64,000 nt of DNA from positions 4,700,501-4,764,500 of the forward strand of contig JABELC010000001.1 in NCBI GenBank assembly GCA_028455995.1, read 5' to 3'. Numbering within the stretch: the first letter of the stretch is position 1; every line of letters begins with the position of its first letter. A program made the position numbers and the translations under genes. Positions 35,728 to 45,723 of this stretch are shown here, in pieces. The notes beneath the pieces were generated by a model. That model was given only the letters and a program-made list of their open reading frames with translations, had not been told where the DNA came from and did not search any database. The stretch is from Scleromitrula shiraiana. Taxonomy: Eukaryota > Ascomycota > Leotiomycetes > Helotiales > Sclerotiniaceae.

Positions 35728-37227
35728 CTACAAAGCTCTCAACTTCTTCAAATGAATTGGGCAAAGATTTAAAATTAAATGGTCAATGAATGGCGTCCGC
35801 ATAGACTTAGCAATCGATTCAAAGCGGATTTTAACATCCATATGGACTGTGGGCTCGAAGCTGCTCAACACATGCTCCCATAACGTCTTTTCTAAATGCC
35901 TTATCTCGGCTTGATTTTCAGAGTTGAGAACAGGGTGCTTTTGGAATATCTCTGCTATCATCATGAAAAACTTTGGACGGTAAGTATCTAGGTATTGTGA
36001 ATGCATCGCACGTAGATCCAAAGCTTGACAGACAGTAAGAAAGTGGGAGGCTGCCATCTCAGTAAGTATATCAATGCTTTGGTGTGTGTAGCCAGCAGAG
36101 ATTGAGAATTAAGTGCCTGATTCCCTAGTTCTGCGGTCTGAACATGATTCACATGATTCGCTAGGAAGTCAAGCTCTGCTAGTAACGCTGAGACGTGGAT
36201 ATCAATGGCTTTGAAGATTCCCGATACACTCGGATTCTCAACTACCAGATTGCGTGGAAGACCGCGACTCGTTACAGGATTAATAATCTCCACACATTGT
36301 GTATAAATCATGCGCCCAATTGTTTGCATAGCTTGTCGAGTCTTCTCCATGGCTGAAGTGACCGATTTAGCTTGAAAATTACCTCCATGCAAGGAATTTC
36401 CATCGGGATGTACGAGCGGATTATCTGTGGTGGAGTTACATTCTATGACAATTTGTTGATGTGCCAAAAGAAGATCTTCCAACGCAGAACCCAGCCATTG
36501 AGCTGCGGTGCGGATAGAACACCTGTCTTGGCGTAAAGAACCATCTGCTCCATCGTTGATCCGGGCAAGCCAAATTGATGCGAATTAAGATGGCAGCGCG
36601 TACCCAAGTCCATGGTAAATGCTTAGACTCAGGGGATGACTCAAGAGATAGATTATAGCTATATTGAGCGATTGACATGTCCAGAGGTCCAGAATAATGA
36701 TCTCTTTTGGCTAGAGAAAGGATTCCGTAACTCAATTCTCGTGTTAGTGTATGCTGAAAGCGCTCCAACTCCGTAGTGCGCAAACCAGCAGAAGCGCCGA
36801 ACCCAGTGTTGATGCCTACGGAAGACGATTAGATCCCTACGATCTGTAATCTGTCTAAAGAAAATTCATGACATCTTACCATATATAACTTGACTTTGTT
36901 CTAGCTTCAATTGAACAGCATCAAGGCCGGCTAGCATTGATTGACGAGTTGAAGGATCAATACATAGTTTGGCACCATAACTGCGTTTATGATTAGAATT
37001 ATGAACCGAGCAATTGAAATGGCATGAGGAAGATCTAAATGGCGTCCGTCTATACTTATTTCAGCAGTCTGGTCAGAAATTAAGCTGTGGAATAGTTCCC
37101 ATTGCTGTAGCACCATATCGCTATGGGATCTTGGGATTGCAGCCATTTTCGGAATTAATTTGATGTTGAGATTTATTTCCAATTCATCTTCGAATTTGCG
37201 AAGATTTGAGGAGGCGGACAGAAGCAT
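35728..37227 (-). pseudogene. Phenylalanine ammonia-lyase (PAL/HAL family) with the active-site region deleted
   Basis: PAL converts phenylalanine to cinnamate using an MIO cofactor made from an Ala-Ser-Gly triad. The minus strand keeps the N-terminal part (QQWELFHSL ... GRHLDLPHAISIAR, then YGAKLCID), GINTGFGASAGLRTTELER after a 64-nt intron (36879-36816), and WTWVRAAILIRINL. It then jumps at about 36565 to the late segment (TAAQWLGSALEDLLLAHQQ, ECNSTTDNPLVHPDG, HGGNFQAKSVTSAMEKTR). About 200 or more residues between them, including the ASG triad, are gone. A frameshift lies near 36105 before ILTEMAASHFLTVCQALDLR, and the first intron has shrunk to about 26 nt. It cannot be catalytically active. 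Confidence 0.85.
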
Positions 37228-37788
37228 CTTTATATACCTAGAATGCTGAGAGCGGATACAACCTCTGGTCTTAATAAACCAGGGTCATCATGTTCTCACA
37301 TTTTCAATACTTCCTTCGACTGGGAATGCTTGCAATCCAATGTTATGTATGTTATTGAGTTTCTAACCTTGAAATAAAAACCAAACAAAATTTACAAGAA
37401 AAATAATTAAAAAAATGACAAGTATTTAAAGCAAACCGAACAAAAAAATAAGAGAAATGTTACGAAATCGTTTAAAAAAAGTTAAGGACTTGAAATTAGA
37501 AGAGAAAAAAATTAAAAAAAGTATACTTTATATTCTATTCGAATTTACATATAAATAAGTTTTATCTAAGAATTTATTATTCAAATTATTATTAATGACT
37601 TTTTGAAATTCCATGTACTAGATAATACGATCCTTGTCAAGCAAAATAAACGATATAATACGATTAATTGAATTATTTTCTCCAAATGACTCGGATAAGA
37701 AGGTTCCTCGCTAACTAATACTTGCTCAGATACTTATATCTCCATCTTCCCTCACTCATATTTCTCAATGAAGAATGACAAATTTGCA
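37228..37788. other. AT-rich spacer
   Basis: 561 bp, very AT-rich between 37360 and 37640, without recognisable genes. Confidence 0.5.
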
Positions 37789-38106
37789 TCAATGGTCGTC
37801 GGGTATCATCACTACCTTTGCTCCACTCTTTGACCTATAGGCCATCGCAGAACCTTCAATCCAAGAACCTGGATCTTTGCTTTGTATCGAACGAAATCGT
37901 TGCACCAATCGGGCAAGTATATACGTCGCTTCATATAAGGCAAAATCTTCTGTAACATGATTGTCAGTAGCTAGAACCCCTTAAAAGAGGGTAAACTTAC
38001 TTCCAATGCAGTTCCTTGGCCCTCCTATGAATGGGAAATATTTCTGTGAATTATCAGCGACGAATCTGGCTCTTGTTTGTAAAGCTATTACCCATGACTG
38101 TTTCTC
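37789..38106 (-). pseudogene. Cytochrome P450 C-terminal fragment
   Basis: The minus strand reads YFPFIGGPRNCIG, the haem-binding signature with the axial Cys. An intron follows (38000-37950, donor GTAAGT, acceptor TACAG), whose removal gives CIGKDFALYEATYILARLVQ, then IEGSAMAYRSKSGAKVVMIP and a stop at 37789. The pattern resembles CYP52/CYP539-type alkane or fatty-acid hydroxylases. Only about 88 of some 500 residues remain. The fragment starts next to the palindrome at 38116. Its sequence is intact to the natural stop, so it was truncated rather than point-mutated. Confidence 0.75.
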
Positions 38107-38115
38107 GTTGACGGT

Positions 38116-38134
38116 GCACGTGGTTGACACGTGC
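38116..38134. repeat. Palindromic E-box pair, copy 1
   Basis: GCACGTG, 5-bp spacer, CACGTGC: perfect 7-bp inverted arms holding two CACGTG E-boxes, the core for bHLH factors. It lies between the P450 fragment (minus) and the MFS fragment (plus). A near-identical copy is at 39541-39559. Confidence 0.7.
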
Positions 38135-38239
38135 CTCTTACATTACTGTATAATTGACGTGGCCACGACTTACTCTTTTAGTTAGTATATATGATCCTTT
38201 TCTTCGTACAAATTACGAAGAAATGCCGACGACCTAAAC

Positions 38240-38746
38240 TTTTATCTCCTACCTGTTATCAATGCTGGCGGCTTTTTTGGACGAATTGTAAGTAGATCCA
38301 CGGCATTTATTTGAAGTATACTGCTAAATGTGCTCCAGGCAATTGGAAGAATCGCCGATATAATCGGACCTATCAATGCGTTTTTGATAGACAGTATCGC
38401 TTGTGCTGTGTTGATATTTGGCTGGCTGGGTATCTGCAGCTCCGGTGAAATTATAGTTTTCTGTCTTCTCTACGGATTCTTTTCTGCTGGATTAATTACG
38501 CTCCCTGCGACAATTGTCGCAATTTCGATGTGTCCAGACATTAGACAGTACGGAGTCCGAATGGCAATGCCTATGGTGCCTATTGCTATTGGTTTCTTGA
38601 TAGAAAATCCCATCGCAGGTGCAATTCTTCCTCATGGGTAGATCTACTTACAAACATTCTCTGCAATAATGGTACTTCTTTGCACTATTCTTGCCTTTGC
38701 TGCACGAGTTGTTAAAGTCGGATTTAACCATCGTGGTAGATGTTAG
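38240..38746 (+). pseudogene. MFS monocarboxylate-transporter-like protein, C-terminal half only
   Basis: The sequence reads VINAGGFFGRI, an intron (38288-38338, GTAAGT/CCAG), then GRIADIIGPINAFL, a membrane segment CAVLIFGWLGI, FCLLYGFFSAG and GAILPHG. An in-frame TAG (38639-38641) sits where the family has Trp; the frame continues through IYLQTFSAIMVLL and FAARVVKVGF to a stop at 38746. This is the second half of an MFS transporter of the fungal monocarboxylate/riboflavin type; the first six helices are absent. The TGG-to-TAG change fits a TpG-to-TpA transition, the kind made by RIP. Confidence 0.7.
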
Positions 38747-39076
38747 AGTGTTATCATTATGTTTCTCATAGGTTTTTCTTTTCTGTGCGATCAACTGTGG
38801 CGCAATCTGGAAGGAATGCGAATTGATTTTGATATTAAGATAGTGTCATGTTTAATAAATCAGGAAGTATACTGCGATTGCAAAGATAAAACCTGAGCAA
38901 TTAATATTCGAAATGCTTTTGCAACTAAAGGAAAGAATTCAAATAATCGAAGTACGAAACATGAGAAGCTTCTCTAACTCAAACCATCTAAGTAGATGAA
39001 ATTTCAACGCATCACCGATGTTACATGACGATTTACCTCAAGAGCTGCCTAATTAATGAATCAAACTCTCTATTTG
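38747..39076. other. Spacer, no gene seen
   Basis: 330 bp between the MFS and DMATS fragments, with no recognised coding sequence. Confidence 0.4.
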
Positions 39077-39544
39077 CTATAGTTCTGCTCGCCATCTGTT
39101 TGGATGATGAATCTCTGGCGAGAAATAAGAAGTCAAAGACAACTTCCCACCCTTCAGCGAACATGAAGTATATGTTTGCACCCTACAACCTTCATTCAAA
39201 CTCCGGTAACAAGAAATCCGTTTTCGTATTCGCATGAAACTCTTCATGTTTTGCTGTTTAACTCGTGTAGCCAGAAATCTCGCTAGTCCTTCCGCTGTTG
39301 CATGATCATGGAGACCGTAGTGTCTTACGGGGATGTAGACTTTGGATTCTGGTAGATCGTTTGCAATTTTTATATCCAAGTTATACAGCACTCCAGATGT
39401 TTCATGCATCTTCTCTTTCAGCTCTTCACTCGACGAGAAGTTCATGTCAAGATCAAGTACCAGCCTCCACAACTCGTGGAGTTCACCCAGGGCCTCTTGA
39501 CTCCAAGTACACGCCTTTCCCCCCAATGATAACTGACGATGCAC
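39077..39544 (-). pseudogene. DMATS-type aromatic prenyltransferase, C-terminal fragment
   Basis: The minus frame contains KVYIPVRHYGLHDHATAEGL and, after a short gap, CYRSLNEGCRVQTYTSCS and LSLTSYFSPEI. These are characteristic C-terminal strands of the ABBA-fold dimethylallyltryptophan-synthase family, which transfers prenyl groups to aromatic rings. About 155 of some 420 residues are present. The upstream end runs into the palindromic repeat at 39541. DMATS genes are almost always part of secondary-metabolite clusters, which fits the neighbours. Confidence 0.75.
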
Positions 39545-39559
39545 GTGGTTGGCACATGC
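39541..39559. repeat. Palindromic E-box pair, copy 2
   Basis: GCACGTG, 5-bp spacer, CACATGC: the same element as at 38116 with one transition in the right arm. Shared sequence extends outside the arms (TGACGRTGCACGTGGTTG, and a GTGCCTCTTA block to the right). It overlaps the upstream end of the DMATS fragment. Confidence 0.65.
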
Positions 39560-40387
39560 CTTCGGTAAGTGCCTCTTAACTTATAGCTGACAGCGGGGAA
39601 TTAGATCTTTTCTTTCCATATATCCATGTATAATATTCTCACATTTTTTCAAAATCAATATCGGCCAATAACTTTCGTCGTTTATTACCAATAGGCCGGT
39701 TCACAACGTAGCAACCACAGGAGTGATCAAAGCACTCAAATCTCTAGGTTGTTGCCACAAAGATACATCGCAGTCAGTATGGGGTGGTGAGCACTGTACA
39801 AGTACTGAGATGTTTTATTGCGAACTCACTGCTTTGAACGAAAATGAATCATGGCATAAGACAGGCTTGAGGCTGCGCCGTAGCGAATGGGCATTTGTGA
39901 TCCAATAATACATCGCAAAGAGCTATTTCCGCATAGTAGAATCAGAAGACAACTTCCCTCTTCATGATTTAATGATTTTCCATGATTCCTCTTTGGGGCT
40001 TACCGAGTACATTTTTGCCATTGTATGATCGTTTCTGGTATTTTATTGGAAGAAAAGTTGCCTCGGTCTTGACATTTCTTTCTGTTTCGCCGCCGATGTG
40101 AAGATATATTGCTTTAAAAATGCCAGGGCTAGAAAGCTGAGACAATCAACCAAGTGCCGCATCTAGTGGCGTTATTTTCAACGTTTCCGCATCTAGAAAT
40201 CATCTTCCAATATTGCATACAAGGATAACACAGGTGAACCATATTTTCGGGTTTCCAAAGCAATATCTATTGGCGATATATTAATACCTTTACACGGCGA
40301 GAACTCTGATCTCGGGGGTAGACGTTCCGTCAACATTGTGCCATTTTTCCAAATCCCTCTTCTTGGAGATATGATCCCAGCCGTTGA
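39560..40387. other. Spacer with an unrecognised coding-like stretch
   Basis: At about 39690-39908 on the plus strand, an open stretch (for example VHNVATTGVIKALKSLG) looks like protein but matches no family I know and lacks a good start. Nothing else is seen. Confidence 0.35.
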
Positions 40388-41735
40388 ATGTCTGAAGCTC
40401 CAACAGTCGATCTAGATCGTCACCGATGGACACCTATTGCACGAGTGATATCACCAAACCCGGTATTGCCACTTCAGACAGGTTTACTGGTGGTGAAATT
40501 GTTTCTCCGTTGCATTTTAACCATGGGTATAGTACCAAAGTCAGCATTTACGAGAGTTTCCCGAATACGTTCTGCTGTCAGCTTGGATATTCGAATATTC
40601 CACACCGCGGCTCTCTCTGGAGGAGTTTTATTGGTGTCAATCAAGAACTGTCTAATCTGTCAATTCGGATCGGACCGATATTTTTTTCTCCTTACATAAT
40701 CTCAACGGTCGAAGGCATTATAGTTTCAATTGCCGGGCAATCGGAAAGGAGTACGGATTAGCTCGGTCGACACGTTGATGCAATCGTCATGCAGAATTCA
40801 AATATACTTGTGACGGGGGAAAATTGGTCTACGCTTTCAGTTGGCTATGCGGATTCGCAAGTGCTTTCTCAAGGGCTGCTATCGCGGCTCTTTATCTCCG
40901 CATCATTGTTACAAGATTGGCGAGAGTGTCCGCCTGGATCATCATAATTTACCTCTTCGGCCTCTTGACAGGTCAGGTTATTAGCGCTTGCAATCAATGC
41001 AGGCCACTCTCATTTGAATGGGACAAGACTATCCCAGGGGGCACTTGCTTCAACGAATTTCTTTACTTCAAGATAGCTGCCATCCTCAACATCGCAGGAG
41101 ATGTGATGATTATGGTTCTTCCTTTGCGAAACATCTGGAACCTGCATACATTAACGACAAGAAAACTCGGTATTATGATGGTATTCCTATCCGGTAGTCT
41201 GTTCATGGCCATTTTATATACACTTCATTGAATGCATTCTAACAGTATATAGAGGCATCATTGCATCGTGCATAAGGACTAACTCTTTCTTCAACGACGC
41301 ACTACTCTTTGAGACCGATCCCACATGCAAGAAGACTACCTTCATCCTTGGACTACTCAAACTTACTGACGTTCGTTAGGGGCAGATGTTTCTCTGATAA
41401 CCTGGACTGTTATCGAGGGTGGAATGTATGTTTCTGCGGCATGCCTTGTGGGTCTTCGTCCAATCGTGACTGTTACTGCGCAATGGACAAGGGAGCATTT
41501 GACTTTTTACATTGCTTCATTGAGTCGAGTAACTTAAATTCCTCTACAAGGATCTCTTCACCATCAAGACTCCACATCCAACATAATAAAGAAGGATATG
41601 GGTAATCATATAGCGCTGCAATCTTTTGACCAAGTAGGGGAACATGATCACGGGCCTTTTGTACATGGTGAGGATATACATGTCACATCTGAAGTATTTG
41701 TGACTTCAAATAAAGACAACGAACGGCACGTTTGA
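40388..41735 (+). pseudogene. Rhodopsin-like (PTH11-type) fungal membrane protein, broken
   Basis: The core frame from 40824 reads SRAAIAALYLRI, QCRPLSFEWDK, then TCFNEFLYFKIAAILNIAGD and VMIMVLPLRNIWNL: the fungal rhodopsin-domain family of seven-helix membrane proteins. Two introns restore the frame. One is 41201-41252; the other is 41327-41379, a GC-AG intron (GCAAGA donor, GTTAG acceptor) leading to LITWTVIEGGMYVSAACL and the TREHLTFYIASLS end. A TAA at 41535-41537 then interrupts, while coding-like sequence continues in frame to a stop at 41735 (EDIHVTSEVFVTSN). The N-terminal helices upstream of 40824 are only partly readable, with frame changes near 40765. Members can be receptors for surface cues; the role here is unknown. 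Confidence 0.6.
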
Positions 41736-42334
41736 TTAGCAATATGGATAAATCGGAATTTCTTCTATCAGGTAGACAGCGGACTTTAGTATTATTAGTA
41801 TTTCAAGTTTGAAGAGATCAAAAAAGTTATTCCTTCACACGTGTGATTTTCAACTACCACATTCTTGTGCATTGCTTCCAGATGTGAGCCACGTTCTATG
41901 CTTTGAACTTCTTGTCACGATTTGGAAAATGTTCTTTTTTCGATGCTTAGCCAATAATCAGCAAGATTTCAGCATTCTCCATGACTATCTAAGTAATTCT
42001 ACAATGGTACAGAGACAGAGAAACATGTGTATCCTATCAGTTAGCGCACTTAAAAAAGGATACCGAGTATCACAGGGGCTTACAGACTTTTGCGGGGTCC
42101 AAGACTGCAACTTTGATCGTTTTCACAGTAGCGCGAGCATCCATGTAAATGCTTATATCACATGCAGGAATTAGGTGCACATGCTGTTGGACCAGTGTTA
42201 GTGGCTCATTATTGATACCTTATCCGCAAGCCCATCTCGATTCTCTTTGACATTCGATAGAAACTGACAATTGTGCCAGAAATATTTCCCTAGCAGCCTT
42301 GCTCACATTTCTTTGTAATCTCATTTGCTGTATC
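41736..42334. other. Spacer, no gene seen
   Basis: 599 bp. One open frame of about 120 codons (41809-42174) has no recognised family and atypical composition. The last part is presumably the old promoter of the adenylating-enzyme gene. Confidence 0.4.
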
Positions 42335-44201
42335 ATGGCTAATACTCTGCCAGTTCCTCTCCCTATGGTTCAGCATGGAGAGCGCCTGGTAATTTCTGTG
42401 CTCGATGAACGGGCACAATTGGAGCCTCAAAGTCCTTGGGTCTCAATGCCAATACATGACGGGGACATTTCCAAAGGATACAAAGATATTACTTACAGCC
42501 AGTTTGCGAACGCCGTCAATCATGCTGCGCATTGGTTTGTTTGACATCTTCCTCCGTCAACGGGGTCGTTTCAATCTTTTGCCTATGTTGGGCCTAAAGA
42601 CCTGCAATATCCCATCTTGGCTATGGCTGCGGGTAAAGTAGGCTAGGTGGTATGTCACATCTCTCTGGCAATTTTTAAGACGCTATCATATCTTATTTGT
42701 TCCATACTAGAATGATTCTATGCTAAAAGCCTTACTTACTCCGTCATATTTGGGAACAGATGATTCTGCCTTCAACAATGATGACACCAGATGCGCAGCT
42801 TCATATTTTGAATAAGGAAGAGTGCAATCTTTATGTGAGACCAGAGAGCATGGGAAGTGTCGTCGATCATGTTGTCCAACGCCGTGAAAGCTTGCAGATA
42901 GTTGCCGCACCAGCACTGGAAGATCTGCTACAAGACAAACCCGCGGAACAATTTAACTATCAAAAGTCGTGGGAAGAGGCGAAAGACGACCCATGGTTAA
43001 CTTTCCATACTTCAGGAACTACAGGTATGCCAAGGTTCTCGTTTTGAAAAGGTGGTTTCTGAATAAGCTCTCTTTTTAGGATACCCGAAACCTATCACAT
43101 ATACGCATAGAATGATGGCAATTACGGATGCGGCGGCAAAGTTGACAGACGACGAAGAGACACATCTTCATCATTATGCTTTCAAGAGATGGTACATCCC
43201 TTTGCCAATGCTACACGTAAGTCGCTAAGGCAATGTTTCCCGAGCGTTCAATTATCAGTAATAAAACTAACTCTTATTTATAGTATGTTGGGATGCTGAT
43301 GGTTCTATCTATTAGTACTTTTGCGCACACTGTGGTTGTCTTGGGACCACCAGGTCCCCCGTCACCGGAGACACTTATCGACATTTTGAAATTTGGTCGT
43401 GTGGACGGTGCGCTGCTTGTGCCCTCTGCTATTGACGCACTGTGTAGAGATTCGTCTGGATTAGCCGCATTGAAGAGTCTTCAGTACATACATTATGCTG
43501 GTGCCCCTCTAGGTGTCAATAGCGGAAAAAAGCTAGCCTCAGACGTGAGACTCATTCCCTGCATTGGCAGCACTGAAGTGGGCGGATACTTCCTGAAGCT
43601 TCGCCATGATTCGGAAGATTGGGACTATATTGAGTTCAGAAAAAACGCCGGTGCCGTATTTGAGCCACGATTCGGCAATTTACATGAGTTGGTGTTCGTC
43701 CGTAAGCCGGAGTTTGCATCAATGCAGCAGATATTCTTATTGTACCCAGACCGCGAGCGCTTTGAAACAAATGATCTTTGGATTGAGCATCCTACTCGCA
43801 AAGGATTATGGAAGATTGTCGCCCGAACCGACGATTATATTCCTTTGTCTCATGGAGATGGCTTGTATGCATCAACTGTGGAACGAGAAATTGAATGTCA
43901 TGACCTTGTCCAAGCAGCTTTAGTTGGCGGTCATGGTAAGCCGAAGCCTATGCTATTGATTGAGATAGTACCGGGGAAACGTGATGAGGGATTTCGTGAA
44001 GAACTTATGCAGAGCTTGTTGCCATATTTGGAAAAAGTGAATGCTCAATGCCATGAATCCGTGCAGATTTCTCCCGAATTAGTCTTGTTTGCGCAGCCGG
44101 AGAAGCCGTTTGTACGAACATTGAAGGGGACTGTGGCAAGACTATCAAGTTTGAGCCTTTATGAGCAAGAGATTAAGGATATTTACCAAAACGTTATTTA
44201 A
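42335..44201 (+). pseudogene. NRPS-like adenylate-forming enzyme (AMP-binding), two nonsense codons
   Basis: Exons 42335-42649, 42760-43024, 43080-43216 and 43284-44201 join in frame (545 codons), with good GTATGT or GTAAGT donors. AMP-binding motifs: HTSGTTG ending exon 2 with YPKPIT in exon 3, GAPLG, PCIGSTEVGGY and ARTDDYIPLSHGDG, and a late FVRTLKGTVAR with the expected Lys. It resembles the A domain of fungal NRPS-like enzymes, but no carrier, thioesterase or reductase domain follows. Exon 1 carries two in-frame stops, TGA at 42542-42544 and TAG at 42644-42646; everything else is open. It would activate a carboxylic acid as an acyl adenylate, conceivably an aryl acid given the neighbouring PAL (inference). 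Apparently a recent pseudogene. Confidence 0.75.
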
Positions 44202-44824
44202 GGCCTTGGAAAAACATCAGATCCGCGACTTTGCAAAGGAAACATGTGCTACTAAAAATTGAATTTATGGGTAGCTAACGATGAAAGGAGCAGTCATATC
44301 GAACTCTTCAAAATATTAATAAAATATAAATATTGATAGTATTGTAAAGATTTCAATTCAATTCCAATCGTTGATTTAAATGTGGTTAACTAAATCATTA
44401 TCTTCCAAAAAGATTAGGTATATGAATGATGAAACTTTTGTGGGAAGGAGGGAAGGAGAGGAAGTGATGTGCTAATTTACCGTGAGAATAACAGGGAGGA
44501 ATACAAACACAAATAGAACTTAACGAGCATGTCACACATATCTACTAGCCAGCTGAAATATATCTAGGAATATTTATCACTTATATTGCTATAAATCATT
44601 ATTCTAACTATAGCACATTTTAGAATGTGGAAATATATAAGGCATGAAGCTAATCATGTACGTCATTGGACTAGTTAGTTACCCCTCTACACCCTCCCCA
44701 TAAGTATAATCTACCTTAGTTCTACACCATCCAACAACCCATATATCCATTCAATTTTCTTCTCTATCACCACCTCCCAAACAATCATATCCCAACCATC
44801 CCACATTATTCCCAAATCCAAAAT
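44202..44824. other. Intergenic region, no gene seen
   Basis: 623 bp, AT-rich, then C/A-rich leader sequence of the DUF4385 gene. Confidence 0.4.
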
Positions 44825-45431
44825 ATGCCCCAACCCAAACCCAAACCCAAACCCAAACCCAAGCCCGCTCCCCCTAGCATCCCCGCACCCCTCCCCTTCA
44901 CCCGCCCCCCACCCGCCCAATACTACACGTACCGCATCCTCCGCGGCTCACAAGGCGTTCTGACGCACGAGCCCTACAAAACGCATCTCCAGCCGCTCTG
45001 GCGGATCCGCACGGCTGCTCTCGCGCGCCTCTCATGCGCGGCCTTGTGGGGTGAATTTGTGCGGTTCCATGCGGAGCGGGATTTCGTGGGCATGGATATG
45101 AGCCGCAAGTATATACAGATGGGGATGACGCGGGCGAAGCGGTATGCGAATTACCCGGGGGGGAGGAAGTATATGGGAGGTGAGGATGGGGGGAGCGGGG
45201 AGCGGGGAGCGGAGGGAGAAGAGTGGGGGATATGTGGGGAGGGGGGAGAAGGAGGTGGCGAGTGGGGTTTTTAGGGAGGTTTGGGGGAGGTGTAGAGCGC
45301 ATGAGGGGTATGCGAGGTTGAAGGGGAGGTACTTGGAGGAGAAGAGGGTGTGGGATGAGAAGTGTGAGGTTAAGAAGGAGATTGAAGAGGAAGATGGGGA
45401 GGTAAAGGTGAAGGAGGAGACGGAAAGCTAG
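44825..45431 (+). CDS. DUF4385-family protein; frame break or small intron in a GAGCGGG repeat
   Basis: The N-terminus is a Lys-Pro repeat from AAACCC units. The conserved part reads YTYRILRGSQGVLTHEPYKT, then FVGMDMSRKYIQMGMTRAKR and YANYPGGRKYMGG, as in the DUF4385 family (function unknown). The family's C-terminal helix (EVASGVFREVWGRC, YARLKGRYLEEKR) is found downstream but in a different frame, ending at 45431. Between them lie a possible GTGAGG donor (45180) and a GAGCGGG tandem repeat (45190-45212), so either a short intron or a repeat-length frameshift separates the halves; I cannot decide. The coding strand changes abruptly from C-rich to G-rich near 45040. Convergent with the RNase H2C gene. 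Confidence 0.65.
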
Positions 45432-45723
45432 TGAGGTTGGCAAGCATTGCGTAATATTCTGTTCTGTTTCTCATGTATATACTCCAATGATACCCAATTT
45501 CGCATCGGTTAATGTAACTCGATATTGAATTTAGGAGACAATTCATGCTCGTCGAAGCCCAATTGATCTTACTCCTCTACTTTGAAGTATATCAATCCAA
45601 CCAACCTATTATCCAAATCAATGTAATCCAACAAGATTGGTATCCATATAAAACGCCATTCTCCATCCAACCCAATGTTACAAATCTCTCACGAATCCAA
45701 TAACTCCCCTCAATCGACCGAGT

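Noticed and set aside
34230..44201. Naming the metabolite of the dead cluster
   Set aside because: Only fragments remain and the PKS domains that set the product are missing.
44838..44866. AAACCC repeats as possible telomeric sequence
   Set aside because: The unit is CCCAAA, not the CCCTAA of ascomycete telomeres, and it encodes a Lys-Pro repeat in frame.
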